Shown here: positions 42,845-49,942 of the stretch, in pieces
Layout: each line of letters opens with the position of its first letter
How positions within the stretch are numbered: position 1 is the stretch's first letter
Assembly: GCA_937901905.1 (NCBI GenBank)
Contig: CALDIF010000090.1
Span: 1-49,942, forward strand
DNA: 49,942 nucleotides
Reading direction: 5' to 3'
Source of the DNA: an uncultured Porphyromonadaceae bacterium
Lineage (GTDB): Bacteria > Bacteroidota > Bacteroidia > Bacteroidales > Muribaculaceae
Position numbers and translations under genes: made by a program
The notes under the pieces: model-generated
Seen by the model: the letters and a program-made list of their open reading frames with translations, nothing else
Told to the model about the DNA's origin: nothing
Databases searched by the model: none

Positions 42845-45800
42845 ATGCCCCAGTGGACGCCCGACCAGTTACGCGCCATCCACTCTCCCGCCCGTGAGCT
42901 TCTCTGCTGCGCCGCGGCCGGCAGCGGAAAGACCGCCGTCCTGGTGGAACGTGTATTTAGAATGATTTCGGAAGGCGAATCTCCGGAATCTTTTTTAATC
43001 GTAACCTTTACCAACGCCGCCGCGTCGGAAATGAAGGAAAAAATCCGTGCCCGACTGCTGGCGGACCGACAATCATCCGTTATCCGATCCGCCCTGGATC
43101 GGATCGATCTGATGCAGGTTTCCACGATTCATTCCTTCTGCCAGTGCCTGCTGAAAGAACATTTTCAGCTGATTGGCATCGACCCACTGTTCCGGATTTC
43201 TGATACCGTTCAAAAGGAAAGGCTCTTTCATGAAGCTTTCAAATTGGCCTGCGATGAGCTGATGCGGGAAGAAAATATCCATTTCATTCACTTCCGTCAG
43301 GCCTATGATGTGCGGCAGGGGGAAAAGCTGGTTCAAAGCCTGCATGAATTTCTGATGACCCTCCCGGATCCTTTTCAGTGGCTGGATGAGCGCATCCGGG
43401 GCATCGGAGAGGAAAGCAGGGAAGCGCACCCCTGGTTTTCCGTTCTTTATCGGATGGTTCAGGAGGAACTGCGCAACGCGGAAATACTGTTAAATCGCAT
43501 GTATCACATGTTTCTGGAGCCCGAGGCACAGGACGGTTATCGGGAATCGTGGAAAAAGGACGCGGAATTGTTCCACGTGAAACAATTTCAGGCGGAGCAT
43601 CCGGAAACCCCACCCGTGGAAGGAAGATTTGCGACGCTGAAGGCGGCCAGAAACCTGACGCCGGCGGAAAGCGACTGGCGGGATCGATATCAAAAACTGC
43701 GTGCCGACTGGAAGGACGTCATGACAAGGGTGGACCGGCTGCTGGGCGCGGATGAACAAAAGCTGCGTGCGGAATGGGCTAACATTCAGTCCTATCTGGA
43801 GGATCTGCGGGAAATCACCCTGCGTACCACCCATTTTTTTCAGCAAAAAAAGCTGCAGCGCGGTCAGGTGGATTTCGCGGATCTGGAGCAGGATGCTCTG
43901 AGGATTCTGGCCGACCCGGCGTGTCTTACTGCCGTGCGCAGGCAGTATCGCCATATCTTTGTGGATGAATGCCAGGATGTGTCCGCGGTGCAGGATGCCA
44001 TTCTTCAGCGCCTCCACGGGGAGGAAAATGACCTGTTTATGGTGGGGGATATCAAGCAGAGCATCTATCGCTTTCGCCTGGCGGACCCGACCATTTTTCT
44101 GCGGCGCATCCGGGAGTATTCCACTTCAACGGACGAGAAAAAGGAGTGCGTTTACCTCCGGGCGAATTTCCGCTCCCGGCCGGAAATACTGGAAACCACC
44201 AATCGGGTATTCCGGAAAGTCATGAAGGAAGACGTAACGGAAGTGAATTATTCCGCCCAGGATGAGCTGGTTCCCGGTCGGAAAACGGAAGGCCGGGTGC
44301 CGGTCTGCGTGGATCAAATCAGCATGGAGGAGGAAGGTCCGGATGCCCTGTCCGCCCTGGCGGATCATCTGACTTGCCGTATGCGGGAGCTGCGCCAACA
44401 GGACTTTCCCGGCGAGAATCGAAAGTGGCGCTGGCGGGATTGCGTTATCCTCATGCCCGCCGTCAGTACCCATGGTCCCAAATTGGCCGAAAAGTTGGAA
44501 AAGCGAGGCGTTCCAGTGTTCTTTGACGGGGGAAACGCGCTGTTTCAGCGGCTGGAGGTCCAGACCTTCCTGGCGATGATGAGCTGGGTGGATCGACCCT
44601 GGCAGGATCTGCCCCTGTTGACAGCCCTGAAGCAGCCCCCTTTTCTGATGACGGATCAGGATCTTGCGGAAATCCGTCTGCGGCGCCCGGATAAAAACGT
44701 CAGTTTTTACGAAGCGTTTCAGGCCTGCGCGGAGGAGGACAGCGAGCTGGGGCGGCTCTGCGCGCTGGTCCAACAAAAGCAGAAGGAATGGCAGATGATG
44801 TCGGAGGTTTTGCCTCTGCCGGAATATATCTGGTATCTGTATCAGGAGACCGGTTACTATGATTCCCTGGCCCTGGAGCCGGATGGGAAGACCCGGCAGG
44901 CCAATCTGCGGGTGCTGGTGCAGCAGGCGATAGCGGGGGAAAAGAATCGAATCCTGACGCCTCGGGCCTTCCTGACGGACATGAAAGGAAAGGAAAGCGC
45001 CGGGGATCAGCGCAGCGCCACCCTGTTAGGGGATGGGGATGACGTGGTTCGCATCATGACCGTTCATAAGAGCAAGGGGTTGCAGTTTCCCGCCGTGTTT
45101 GTGGCGGGTCTGGATCAGCTGCCGGCCGATCGGGATGCTTCGGGCATGAAAGTTCACCCGATCCTGGGCATCTGCCTGCCGTATAAGGAGCCCAACCACC
45201 GAATCGCCCGGAAAACCGTAGCGGACGAAATCTTTTCCTGGCAGCGGGCCCGGGAGGAGCGTGCCGAGCGGGTTCGCCTGCTATATGTGGCCATGACCCG
45301 GGCCCAGGAGCGGATGTACATGGTCACGGAAAAGGAGATGGAACCCCTTTGGTCCATGCCCGAAAGCGATTATCGCATCGTGGCGGCGAAGTCCTATATC
45401 GACTGGGTGATGCCCCCCCTGATGGATGAAAAAGTATCCACAAGTTATGCACAAGCCTCAAAGCCTTATGAAATAAGGAATTTCGAAAGTAATCAACAGG
45501 AAATTGTGGAAAATGAAAAAATAATCCACAGTTTAAAACCCTGGCTCCAGTCCACACTTTCTCTGCCCCCTGTGGATAATATGTGGATAAAAACGGAGCG
45601 GATGAACGCCGGGGAAGATCGGACCATGATCAAGCGTTCCGTCACTTCTCTGATTCGCTCCGAGCGGATGCGCCTGCCGGTGGATCGGGAGGAGGAAACC
45701 GCGGAAAACAAGGCCATTCCGGAAAGGTTCGCCCGAAAGCTGAAGACACTCGAGTTGATGAACGCGCCCCGATGGATGGCCGGCACGGACCAAATTACCC

Positions 45801-46294
45801 CCGCCCAGCGGGGCACCCTGGTTCACCGGATGCTGTCCCAGGTGGATTTGGCCGGAGCCAGAACAAGCGCTTCTCTGGCAGAGTTCGTGAAGGAAGAAAA
45901 GAAGCGGCTGATTTCCATTCATCTGATCACGGCCGAAGAAGCGGAAAATATTCCCAACCGGATGATCGAAAGCTTCCTGTCATCCGATCTGGGCCAACGT
46001 TTGATGGCCTCTCCGGAAATACACCGGGAGTGGAATTTCAACCTGCTGCTGCGCGGGGAGCCGGAGATGCTCCTCCAGGGCGTGGCGGACTGCGTGTTTC
46101 TGGAAGAGGGCGGCTGGGTGCTGGTAGATTATAAAACGGATCGTATCAATTCGGAGAAGGCGTTCGTGGAGGAATACACGGAGCAACTGGACTGGTATGC
46201 CCGGGCGCTGGAAGAGCTGACGAACCTTCCGGTGAAGGAGAAATGGCTCTACGCGCTCTCCATCGAAAAAGCCTTTCTTGTGGCCGGAGGATGA
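42845..46294 (+). CDS. addA: ATP-dependent helicase/nuclease subunit A
   Basis: About 1149 residues from the ATG at 42845 (MPQWTPDQLRAIHSPARELL), which has AGGAGG 6 bp upstream; the frame is open 46 codons further into the foldable leader. It is the UvrD-type motor and nuclease of the AddAB double-strand-break machine. Walker A is AAAGSGKTAVL (24-34), Walker B is in IFVDECQDVSAVQ, helicase motifs include GDIKQSIYRFRLADP and VRIMTVHKSKGLQFPAVFVAG, and the C-terminal RecB-like nuclease has GVADCVF and VDYKTDR. addB, normally adjacent, is absent here. The gene carries a parS site (43569) and a DnaA-box cluster (45434-45590) within its coding frame; the latter falls in a poorly conserved linker. 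Confidence 0.95.
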   Translation: MPQWTPDQLRAIHSPARELLCCAAAGSGKTAVLVERVFRMISEGESPESFLIVTFTNAAASEMKEKIRARLLADRQSSVIRSALDRIDLMQVSTIHSFCQCLLKEHFQLIGIDPLFRISDTVQKERLFHEAFKLACDELMREENIHFIHFRQAYDVRQGEKLVQSLHEFLMTLPDPFQWLDERIRGIGEESREAHPWFSVLYRMVQEELRNAEILLNRMYHMFLEPEAQDGYRESWKKDAELFHVKQFQAEHPETPPVEGRFATLKAARNLTPAESDWRDRYQKLRADWKDVMTRVDRLLGADEQKLRAEWANIQSYLEDLREITLRTTHFFQQKKLQRGQVDFADLEQDALRILADPACLTAVRRQYRHIFVDECQDVSAVQDAILQRLHGEENDLFMVGDIKQSIYRFRLADPTIFLRRIREYSTSTDEKKECVYLRANFRSRPEILETTNRVFRKVMKEDVTEVNYSAQDELVPGRKTEGRVPVCVDQISMEEEGPDALSALADHLTCRMRELRQQDFPGENRKWRWRDCVILMPAVSTHGPKLAEKLEKRGVPVFFDGGNALFQRLEVQTFLAMMSWVDRPWQDLPLLTALKQPPFLMTDQDLAEIRLRRPDKNVSFYEAFQACAEEDSELGRLCALVQQKQKEWQMMSEVLPLPEYIWYLYQETGYYDSLALEPDGKTRQANLRVLVQQAIAGEKNRILTPRAFLTDMKGKESAGDQRSATLLGDGDDVVRIMTVHKSKGLQFPAVFVAGLDQLPADRDASGMKVHPILGICLPYKEPNHRIARKTVADEIFSWQRAREERAERVRLLYVAMTRAQERMYMVTEKEMEPLWSMPESDYRIVAAKSYIDWVMPPLMDEKVSTSYAQASKPYEIRNFESNQQEIVENEKIIHSLKPWLQSTLSLPPVDNMWIKTERMNAGEDRTMIKRSVTSLIRSERMRLPVDREEETAENKAIPERFARKLKTLELMNAPRWMAGTDQITPAQRGTLVHRMLSQVDLAGARTSASLAEFVKEEKKRLISIHLITAEEAENIPNRMIESFLSSDLGQRLMASPEIHREWNFNLLLRGEPEMLLQGVADCVFLEEGGWVLVDYKTDRINSEKAFVEEYTEQLDWYARALEELTNLPVKEKWLYALSIEKAFLVAGG
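43569..43584. promoter_or_regulatory. parS centromere site 2, inside addA
   Basis: TGTTCCACGTGAAACA, which fits the parS consensus and differs by one base from the site at 42549. It is embedded in the addA frame, where it encodes part of LFHVKQF. Confidence 0.85.
45434..45590. promoter_or_regulatory. DnaA-box cluster within the addA reading frame
   Basis: Two exact boxes TGTGGATAA (reverse of TTATCCACA) at 45571-45579 and 45582-45590. Near matches are GTATCCACA at 45434, TTATGCACA at 45445, TGTGGAAAA at 45505 and TAATCCACA at 45522. All lie in a locally AT-rich segment encoding a variable AddA linker. Could be an origin part, a DnaA-titrating site or a reinitiation-control site. Confidence 0.6.
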
Positions 46295-46344
46295 GTCAAT
46301 GGCCAATTTGGGAAAGTTTTCATCCGGTGTCTGAAAAAAGGAAG

Positions 46345-46483
46345 TTATCCACAGGCTGAAAGTCCTTGCATGCTGGGCCTTCCAGAAAATGAAAAACCCG
46401 AAACCGTTGTGCCGCAACGATTTCGGGGATGTGGACAAAACATGTGGATAAAGGAAGAAAGACTGTGGAAAACCTGTGGATAA
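46345..46483. promoter_or_regulatory. DnaA-box cluster downstream of addA (origin candidate)
   Basis: Exact boxes TTATCCACA at 46345-46353 and TGTGGATAA at 46443-46451 and 46475-46483, with near boxes TGTGGACAA at 46430 and TGTGGAAAA at 46464. Four boxes run in the same orientation within 54 bp, next to AT-rich DNA. The stretch lies between the converging addA and hydrolase genes. This is the densest DnaA-box array in the window. Confidence 0.65.
46397..46427 (-). terminator. Rho-independent terminator of the metal-dependent hydrolase gene
   Basis: A 13-bp stem with one mismatch (CCCGAAACCGTTG with CAACGATTTCGGG, 5-base loop). On the minus strand it is followed by a run of five T, the orientation expected for the leftward hydrolase gene, whose stop is 84 bp away. 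Confidence 0.75.
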
Positions 46484-46510
46484 AAGTGGAAAACCTTGAA
46501 AAATATAGCT

Positions 46511-47494
46511 TCAGGGGGCTGGGAAGGCGTCGTTTCCGGCTCCTTTTTCCATGTCATCCGAATCCGGTCCGGTCGCCTCACCGGGGGATTCCACGGCCTG
46601 CGCGTCGGAGGTTTCTTCCGTCCCTTCCTCCTCCTTCGCGGAAGGGTCCGCCAGCTGGGTCAGGGGCAGGTCGGATTCAAAGAAAGGATTGTTGGAGATG
46701 ACCTCCTCCAGGGGTTGATCCTCTTCTCTGGGTTCCTCCCGGGGGAAGGAAATATCCAGGAATTCCTTTCCGTCGGTTCTCAGCAGCACGGAGTCCCCGT
46801 ATCCGGGCATGGCCAGCACCTCCGTAGATCGGCAGCTGGCCGTACGGGCGTAATCCACCGCCACGTCATCACGGTGGAAATAATGCATGGGGATCAACAG
46901 CCTGGGCTTGACGCTGAGGATGAAGTAATTGGCCCCCGCTTCAAACATGGTACCCTGCCGGGGGTCCACCGGGAAGAAAGCGACGTCAATGATCTCCCGG
47001 GTCAGGGGGCGCACGGCCTCCTGAAACTCCAGTTGGGCCTCTTCGATTTCCTGCAGGGTGGATTCATCCCGCCAGTGCCAGAAATTCAGATCCCCGGCGT
47101 GGAAGATCTGGAAGCCCTTCACATTCAGCAGAAAAGAGACGCCCAGGTCGGTGGAGTCAAACCCGGTGACGAAAACGCCGTCTTCCAGATCCACGCGATC
47201 CCCGGGGGCAACTCGCTTTCCCCGGGTGCCCACGGGCATGTCGGAGGAGACCAGATAGGTCACGTCCGCGTATTCCTTCCATGTAAACACGATGGGATCC
47301 AGATGATCCACATGCTCATGGCTGATGAATACATACACCTTCCGGTAGGCCTGCAGGCCCTCCCGGGAAATCTGGCGGTCGGGAGGAAGTTCGCCGTTCT
47401 CGCCCCGCCAGTAGTCAAACACAAAGAGCAAATCCTCAAAGGCGACGGAAAAGCCGCTATGATAATAGTGGGTAATCAAGTAGGAAGAAATCAT
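46511..47494 (-). CDS. Metallo-beta-lactamase-fold metal-dependent hydrolase
   Basis: 327 residues from the ATG at 47494 (MISSYLITHYYHSGF), preceded by GGAGGTG; an upstream Met would add 20 residues without a site. The MBL fold is shown by VFISHEHVDHLDP (HxHxDH), IFHAGDLNFWHW and a late PMHYFH. It is nearest to the UlaG/YtnP-like cytoplasmic MBL group; the substrate cannot be named. The C-terminal 70 residues are acidic and low in complexity. It converges with addA; a promoter and a terminator are visible. Confidence 0.8.
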   Translation of the reverse strand: MISSYLITHYYHSGFSVAFEDLLFVFDYWRGENGELPPDRQISREGLQAYRKVYVFISHEHVDHLDPIVFTWKEYADVTYLVSSDMPVGTRGKRVAPGDRVDLEDGVFVTGFDSTDLGVSFLLNVKGFQIFHAGDLNFWHWRDESTLQEIEEAQLEFQEAVRPLTREIIDVAFFPVDPRQGTMFEAGANYFILSVKPRLLIPMHYFHRDDVAVDYARTASCRSTEVLAMPGYGDSVLLRTDGKEFLDISFPREEPREEDQPLEEVISNNPFFESDLPLTQLADPSAKEEEGTEETSDAQAVESPGEATGPDSDDMEKGAGNDAFPAP

Positions 47495-47606
47495 AAAAAA
47501 GCGCACCTCCACCTCGGTCGGGGACGTGATGCAGGATGACCCTGCGGGAACCATCTATCATAAACCGCCCGGGTGGAAGAGCGGAAATCGCCTTGCGTCA
47601 GTAAGC

Positions 47607-47636
47607 AATATAACACAAAATACCCACTTTTGTCAA
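47607..47636 (-). promoter_or_regulatory. Sigma-A-type promoter of the MBL-fold gene
   Basis: On the minus strand TTGACA (47636-47631) and TATATT (47612-47607) with an 18-bp spacer. The 5' leader would be about 105 nt. Confidence 0.65.
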
Positions 47637-47731
47637 ATTTTACCCACAGGAATGGCCTTAAAATGGCAAAAAAAGAAAAAAATAGCGAAAAAATAGGACC
47701 TATTTTCCCACTTGATAAAAAAGCAGGGGTC

Positions 47732-47758
47732 GCGTGGCGACCCCTGCTCCAGGGGAAG
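47732..47758 (-). terminator. Rho-independent terminator of the sugar-isomerase operon
   Basis: AGCAGGGGTCGC (47732-47743) pairs fully with GCGACCCCTGCT (47747-47758). On the minus strand it is followed by six T, just after the isomerase stop at 47787. It ends the kinase-isomerase transcript. Confidence 0.85.
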
Positions 47759-47786
47759 AACGAATGCTTCGGAAAAACCAGGCGCG

Positions 47787-49262
47787 TTACGCCCAGGGAT
47801 TCTCCGTGGGATAGGGCAGGGATTTGGGCTGATTCCAGGCGATATCCTGAACGCCCAGGAACTTGAATACCTCAAACAGCTGCTTCGCGCAGTGGGCGAA
47901 GGCCACGGCGCCATGATGGGGATAGCGCTTCTGAATCAGCACATGGCGGTAGAAGCGCCCCATTTCCGGAATGGCAAAGACGGCCCGGCCGCCGAAGGAT
48001 CCGGTTTCCACAGGCAGAATCTCGCCCTCGGCGATGTAGGCCCGCAGGGTCCCTTCGCTGTCGCACTGGAGGCGGTAGAAGGTGATGTCCCCGGCGGCAA
48101 TGTCCCCTTCCAGGGTGCCCCGGGTGAAGTCCGGCTCGCTGCCTTCCGGCTCGAGCAGGCGGTGCTGAATCAGCTGATACTTGATGGCCCGATCGGCGTT
48201 CATCTTGCAGACGGGGGTATTGCCGCAGTGGAAGCCCATGAAGGTGTCGGTCAGCACGCAGTCGTGCTTGCCGCAAATGTCCTTCTCATACATGCTGGCG
48301 GGTACGGAATTGTTGATATCCAGGATGGTGACGGCGTCTTCCGTCAGGCAGGTGCCGATGTATTCGCTCAGGGCGCCGTAGATATCCACTTCGCAGGATA
48401 CCGGGATGCCCCGGCTGGCGAGGCGGCTGTTCACATAGCAGGGCTCGAAGCCGAACTGGCTGGGGAAGGCGGGCCAGCACTTGTCGGCGAAGGCCACATA
48501 CTTCCGGGCGCCCTTGTGCTCCTCCGCCCAGTCCAGCAGGGTCAGCTCAAACTGCGCCATACGCTCCAGCAGATCCGGGAAGTATTTGCCCTCGCCCATC
48601 TCCGCAGCCATGTCGGCGCAGACAGCGGGGATGCGCTCATCTCCCGCGTGGGCTTTGTAAGATACCAGCAGGTCCAGCTCGGAGTTCTCCTCGATCTCCA
48701 CCCCCAGCTCGTACAGGCCCTTGATGGGGGCGTTACAGGCGAAGAAGTCCTGGGGCCGGGGACCGAAGGTGATGATCTTCAAATTCTTAACGCCGATGAC
48801 GGCTCTCGCGACGGGCACGAAATCTGCGATCATGGCGGCGATGTCCTCCGCCGTGCCCACGGGGTATTCGGGGATGTAACCCTGCAAATGCCGCATACCC
48901 AGGTTATAGGAACAGTTGAGCATGCCGCAGTAGGCGTCGCCCCGGCCGTTGACGAGATCGCCGTCGCCCTCGGCGGCCGCCACAAACATGCAGGGGCCGT
49001 CAAAGTGCTTCGCGATCAGGGTCTCGGGCGTCTCGGGGCCGAAGTTTCCAAGGAAAACCACCAGGGCGTTGCACCCGGCGGCGGTCACATCCGTCACGGC
49101 CTTCAGCATATCGTTTTCGTTCTCAACGGTGACGGGGCACTCGTACAGCTCGCCTTTATACGCGGCCTTGATGGCCTCCCGACGCTTTACGGACAGGCCG
49201 ATGGGGAAACAGTCGCGGCTCACGGCCACGATGCCGAGCTTTACTTCGGGGATATTTGTCAT
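47787..49262 (-). CDS. L-fucose/L-arabinose isomerase family protein
   Basis: 491 residues, shorter than E. coli FucI (about 590). The fold family is shown by AAAEGDGDLVNGRGDAYCGM early on, SCEVDIYGALSEYIG (candidate metal Glu), VTILDINN (candidate metal Asp) and PHHGAVAFAH (candidate metal His; NHGA in FucI). It should interconvert an aldose and ketose with a divalent metal in the cytoplasm; which sugar is unclear. It starts 1 bp after the stop of an FGGY kinase gene, so product phosphorylation by that kinase is the natural pathway inference. Confidence 0.82.
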   Translation of the reverse strand: MTNIPEVKLGIVAVSRDCFPIGLSVKRREAIKAAYKGELYECPVTVENENDMLKAVTDVTAAGCNALVVFLGNFGPETPETLIAKHFDGPCMFVAAAEGDGDLVNGRGDAYCGMLNCSYNLGMRHLQGYIPEYPVGTAEDIAAMIADFVPVARAVIGVKNLKIITFGPRPQDFFACNAPIKGLYELGVEIEENSELDLLVSYKAHAGDERIPAVCADMAAEMGEGKYFPDLLERMAQFELTLLDWAEEHKGARKYVAFADKCWPAFPSQFGFEPCYVNSRLASRGIPVSCEVDIYGALSEYIGTCLTEDAVTILDINNSVPASMYEKDICGKHDCVLTDTFMGFHCGNTPVCKMNADRAIKYQLIQHRLLEPEGSEPDFTRGTLEGDIAAGDITFYRLQCDSEGTLRAYIAEGEILPVETGSFGGRAVFAIPEMGRFYRHVLIQKRYPHHGAVAFAHCAKQLFEVFKFLGVQDIAWNQPKSLPYPTENPWA

Positions 49263-49263
49263 G

Positions 49264-49942
49264 TCATTTCAGCTCCTTGAAGAGTTTTTTGCAGGCGGGA
49301 TAGATCTTTTTAAACTGATCATATCGTTCCTCGTACCGGGCGGCAAGAGCCGGGTCCGGCGCGACGATCTCGGTGGTGCGGACCAGCGCATCCGCGCAGA
49401 TTGCCACGCTTTCATAGGCTCCGCTGCCCACCATAGCCAGCATCGCCGCGCCATAGCCGGGGCCCTCCTCCGTCTGGGGTATGTCCAGCGGAAGATCCAA
49501 CACGTTTGCCATGATCTTTCGCCACAGGGGACTTTTCGCCCCGCCGCCACAGAGCTTGGAGCGTTCGATATTAATACCAAGGCTTTTCGCCACCTCGAAG
49601 CTGTCCCGGATGGCGAAAGCCACGCCCTCCAGCACCGCCTGCACCATGTCGGCCCGGGTGGTGTCCATGGACAGTCCGATGAAAGTCCCCCGGGCGTCCG
49701 TGTCGTTGATAGGGCTGCGTTCCCCCATGAGGTACGGCAGGAAGAACACCCGGTTGTTTCCAAGCTTATCGTCGGTGATATCCACCTGCTCGGCGGCATA
49801 GTCGGAGGTTTTCAAGACCTCATCGCAAAACCACTTGTTGCAGCTGGCGGCGGAGAGCATACAGCCCATGAGATGATAGCGCCCGTTCGCGTGGGCGAAG
49901 GCGTGAAGGGCGTTGTTGGGATCGACGCCGAATTTCTCCGAG
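49264..49942 (-). CDS. FGGY-family carbohydrate kinase, C-terminal part (cut by window edge)
   Basis: About 226 codons are present; the gene continues past the right edge, so the N-terminal half and the true start are missing. The FGGY C-terminal ATPase domain is clear: FFLPYLMGERSPINDTDARG, RADMVQAVLEGVAFAIRDS and LCGGGAKSPLWRKIMANVL, then GPGYGAAMLAMVGSG. It is most like xylulokinase-type members (XylB), but FGGY substrates are not decided by these motifs. It is the gene upstream of the isomerase in the same operon, one base apart. Confidence 0.85.
   Translation of the reverse strand, partial: SEKFGVDPNNALHAFAHANGRYHLMGCMLSAASCNKWFCDEVLKTSDYAAEQVDITDDKLGNNRVFFLPYLMGERSPINDTDARGTFIGLSMDTTRADMVQAVLEGVAFAIRDSFEVAKSLGINIERSKLCGGGAKSPLWRKIMANVLDLPLDIPQTEEGPGYGAAMLAMVGSGAYESVAICADALVRTTEIVAPDPALAARYEERYDQFKKIYPACKKLFKELK

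Noticed and set aside
47712..49280. 522-codon frame antisense to the isomerase gene
   Set aside because: A mirror of the GC-rich isomerase gene: rich in Gly, Ala, Val and His with no domain; the minus-strand product is a clear family member with catalytic motifs.
1..49942. CRISPR array, prophage, tRNA/rRNA or complete insertion sequence
   Set aside because: I saw no regular spacer-repeat series, no phage or transposase genes and no tRNA cloverleaf or rRNA core; a dedicated scan would be needed to exclude a short tRNA.

Overview
The window joins two unrelated genomes. Bases 1 to about 25,447 look like a Bacteroidales bacterium, probably Muribaculaceae-like: the genes include a DUF4421 protein, an adenylate kinase with a short lid, a bifunctional Nnr and SUI1/YciH, promoters fit TTTG-N19/20-TAnnTTTG, and Shine-Dalgarno sites are scarce. 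Bases from about 25,450 to the end look like a GC-richer Clostridia-type Firmicute: strong GGAGG ribosome sites, TTGACA/TATAAT promoters and Gram-positive parS sites. The join lies in a short scrambled stretch (25,354-25,660) that holds a fragment of a Bacteroidales gene, a fragment of an amino-acid permease and a truncated MacB permease. A misassembly or chimeric clone is the simplest explanation, so gene neighbourhood should not be read across this point.

Bacteroidales half. A secreted nuclease and a large repeat-rich surface protein (300-5213) sit between inverted copies of a ~130 bp intergenic repeat. A cell-wall pair follows (D-Ala-D-Ala dipeptidase and class A PBP), then a GT2 glycosyltransferase and the NAD(P)HX repair enzyme Nnr. 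A forward run carries hpt, adk, an ATP-grasp-like gene, dsbD and a DUF4421 gene with an 18-bp tandem repeat. A GT4 glycosyltransferase and recR lie on the minus strand. From 19,143 to 24,791 a tight forward cluster (B12-type radical SAM enzyme, GT2, MBOAT acyltransferase, SGNH-like partner, GT2) looks like a surface-glycan assembly and acylation unit. SUI1/YciH follows.

Firmicute half. A leftward run encodes a MacB-type efflux system (adaptor, ATPase, broken permease), RadA, a HAD phosphatase, a DUF1015 protein, an S24-fold regulator, a divergent LigA and PolA. PolA is preceded by a promoter and an 18-codon leader ORF with a duplicated ribosome site. Divergent from polA run rimO, pgsA, dnaN, recF and addA. 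A metal-dependent hydrolase, a fucose/arabinose-isomerase-family protein and a truncated FGGY sugar kinase close the window on the minus strand.

The most interesting part is 39.7-46.5 kb, which has several marks of a chromosome origin but lacks dnaA, gyrB and addB next to dnaN-recF. It has two near-perfect parS sites (one inside addA) and three clusters of DnaA-box-like sequences: upstream of dnaN beside an AT-rich tract, inside the addA reading frame, and just after addA. The last two clusters include five exact TTATCCACA boxes. Between recF and addA lies a long foldable leader whose last hairpin covers the addA ribosome site. I see no CRISPR array, prophage, rRNA, tRNA or complete insertion sequence.
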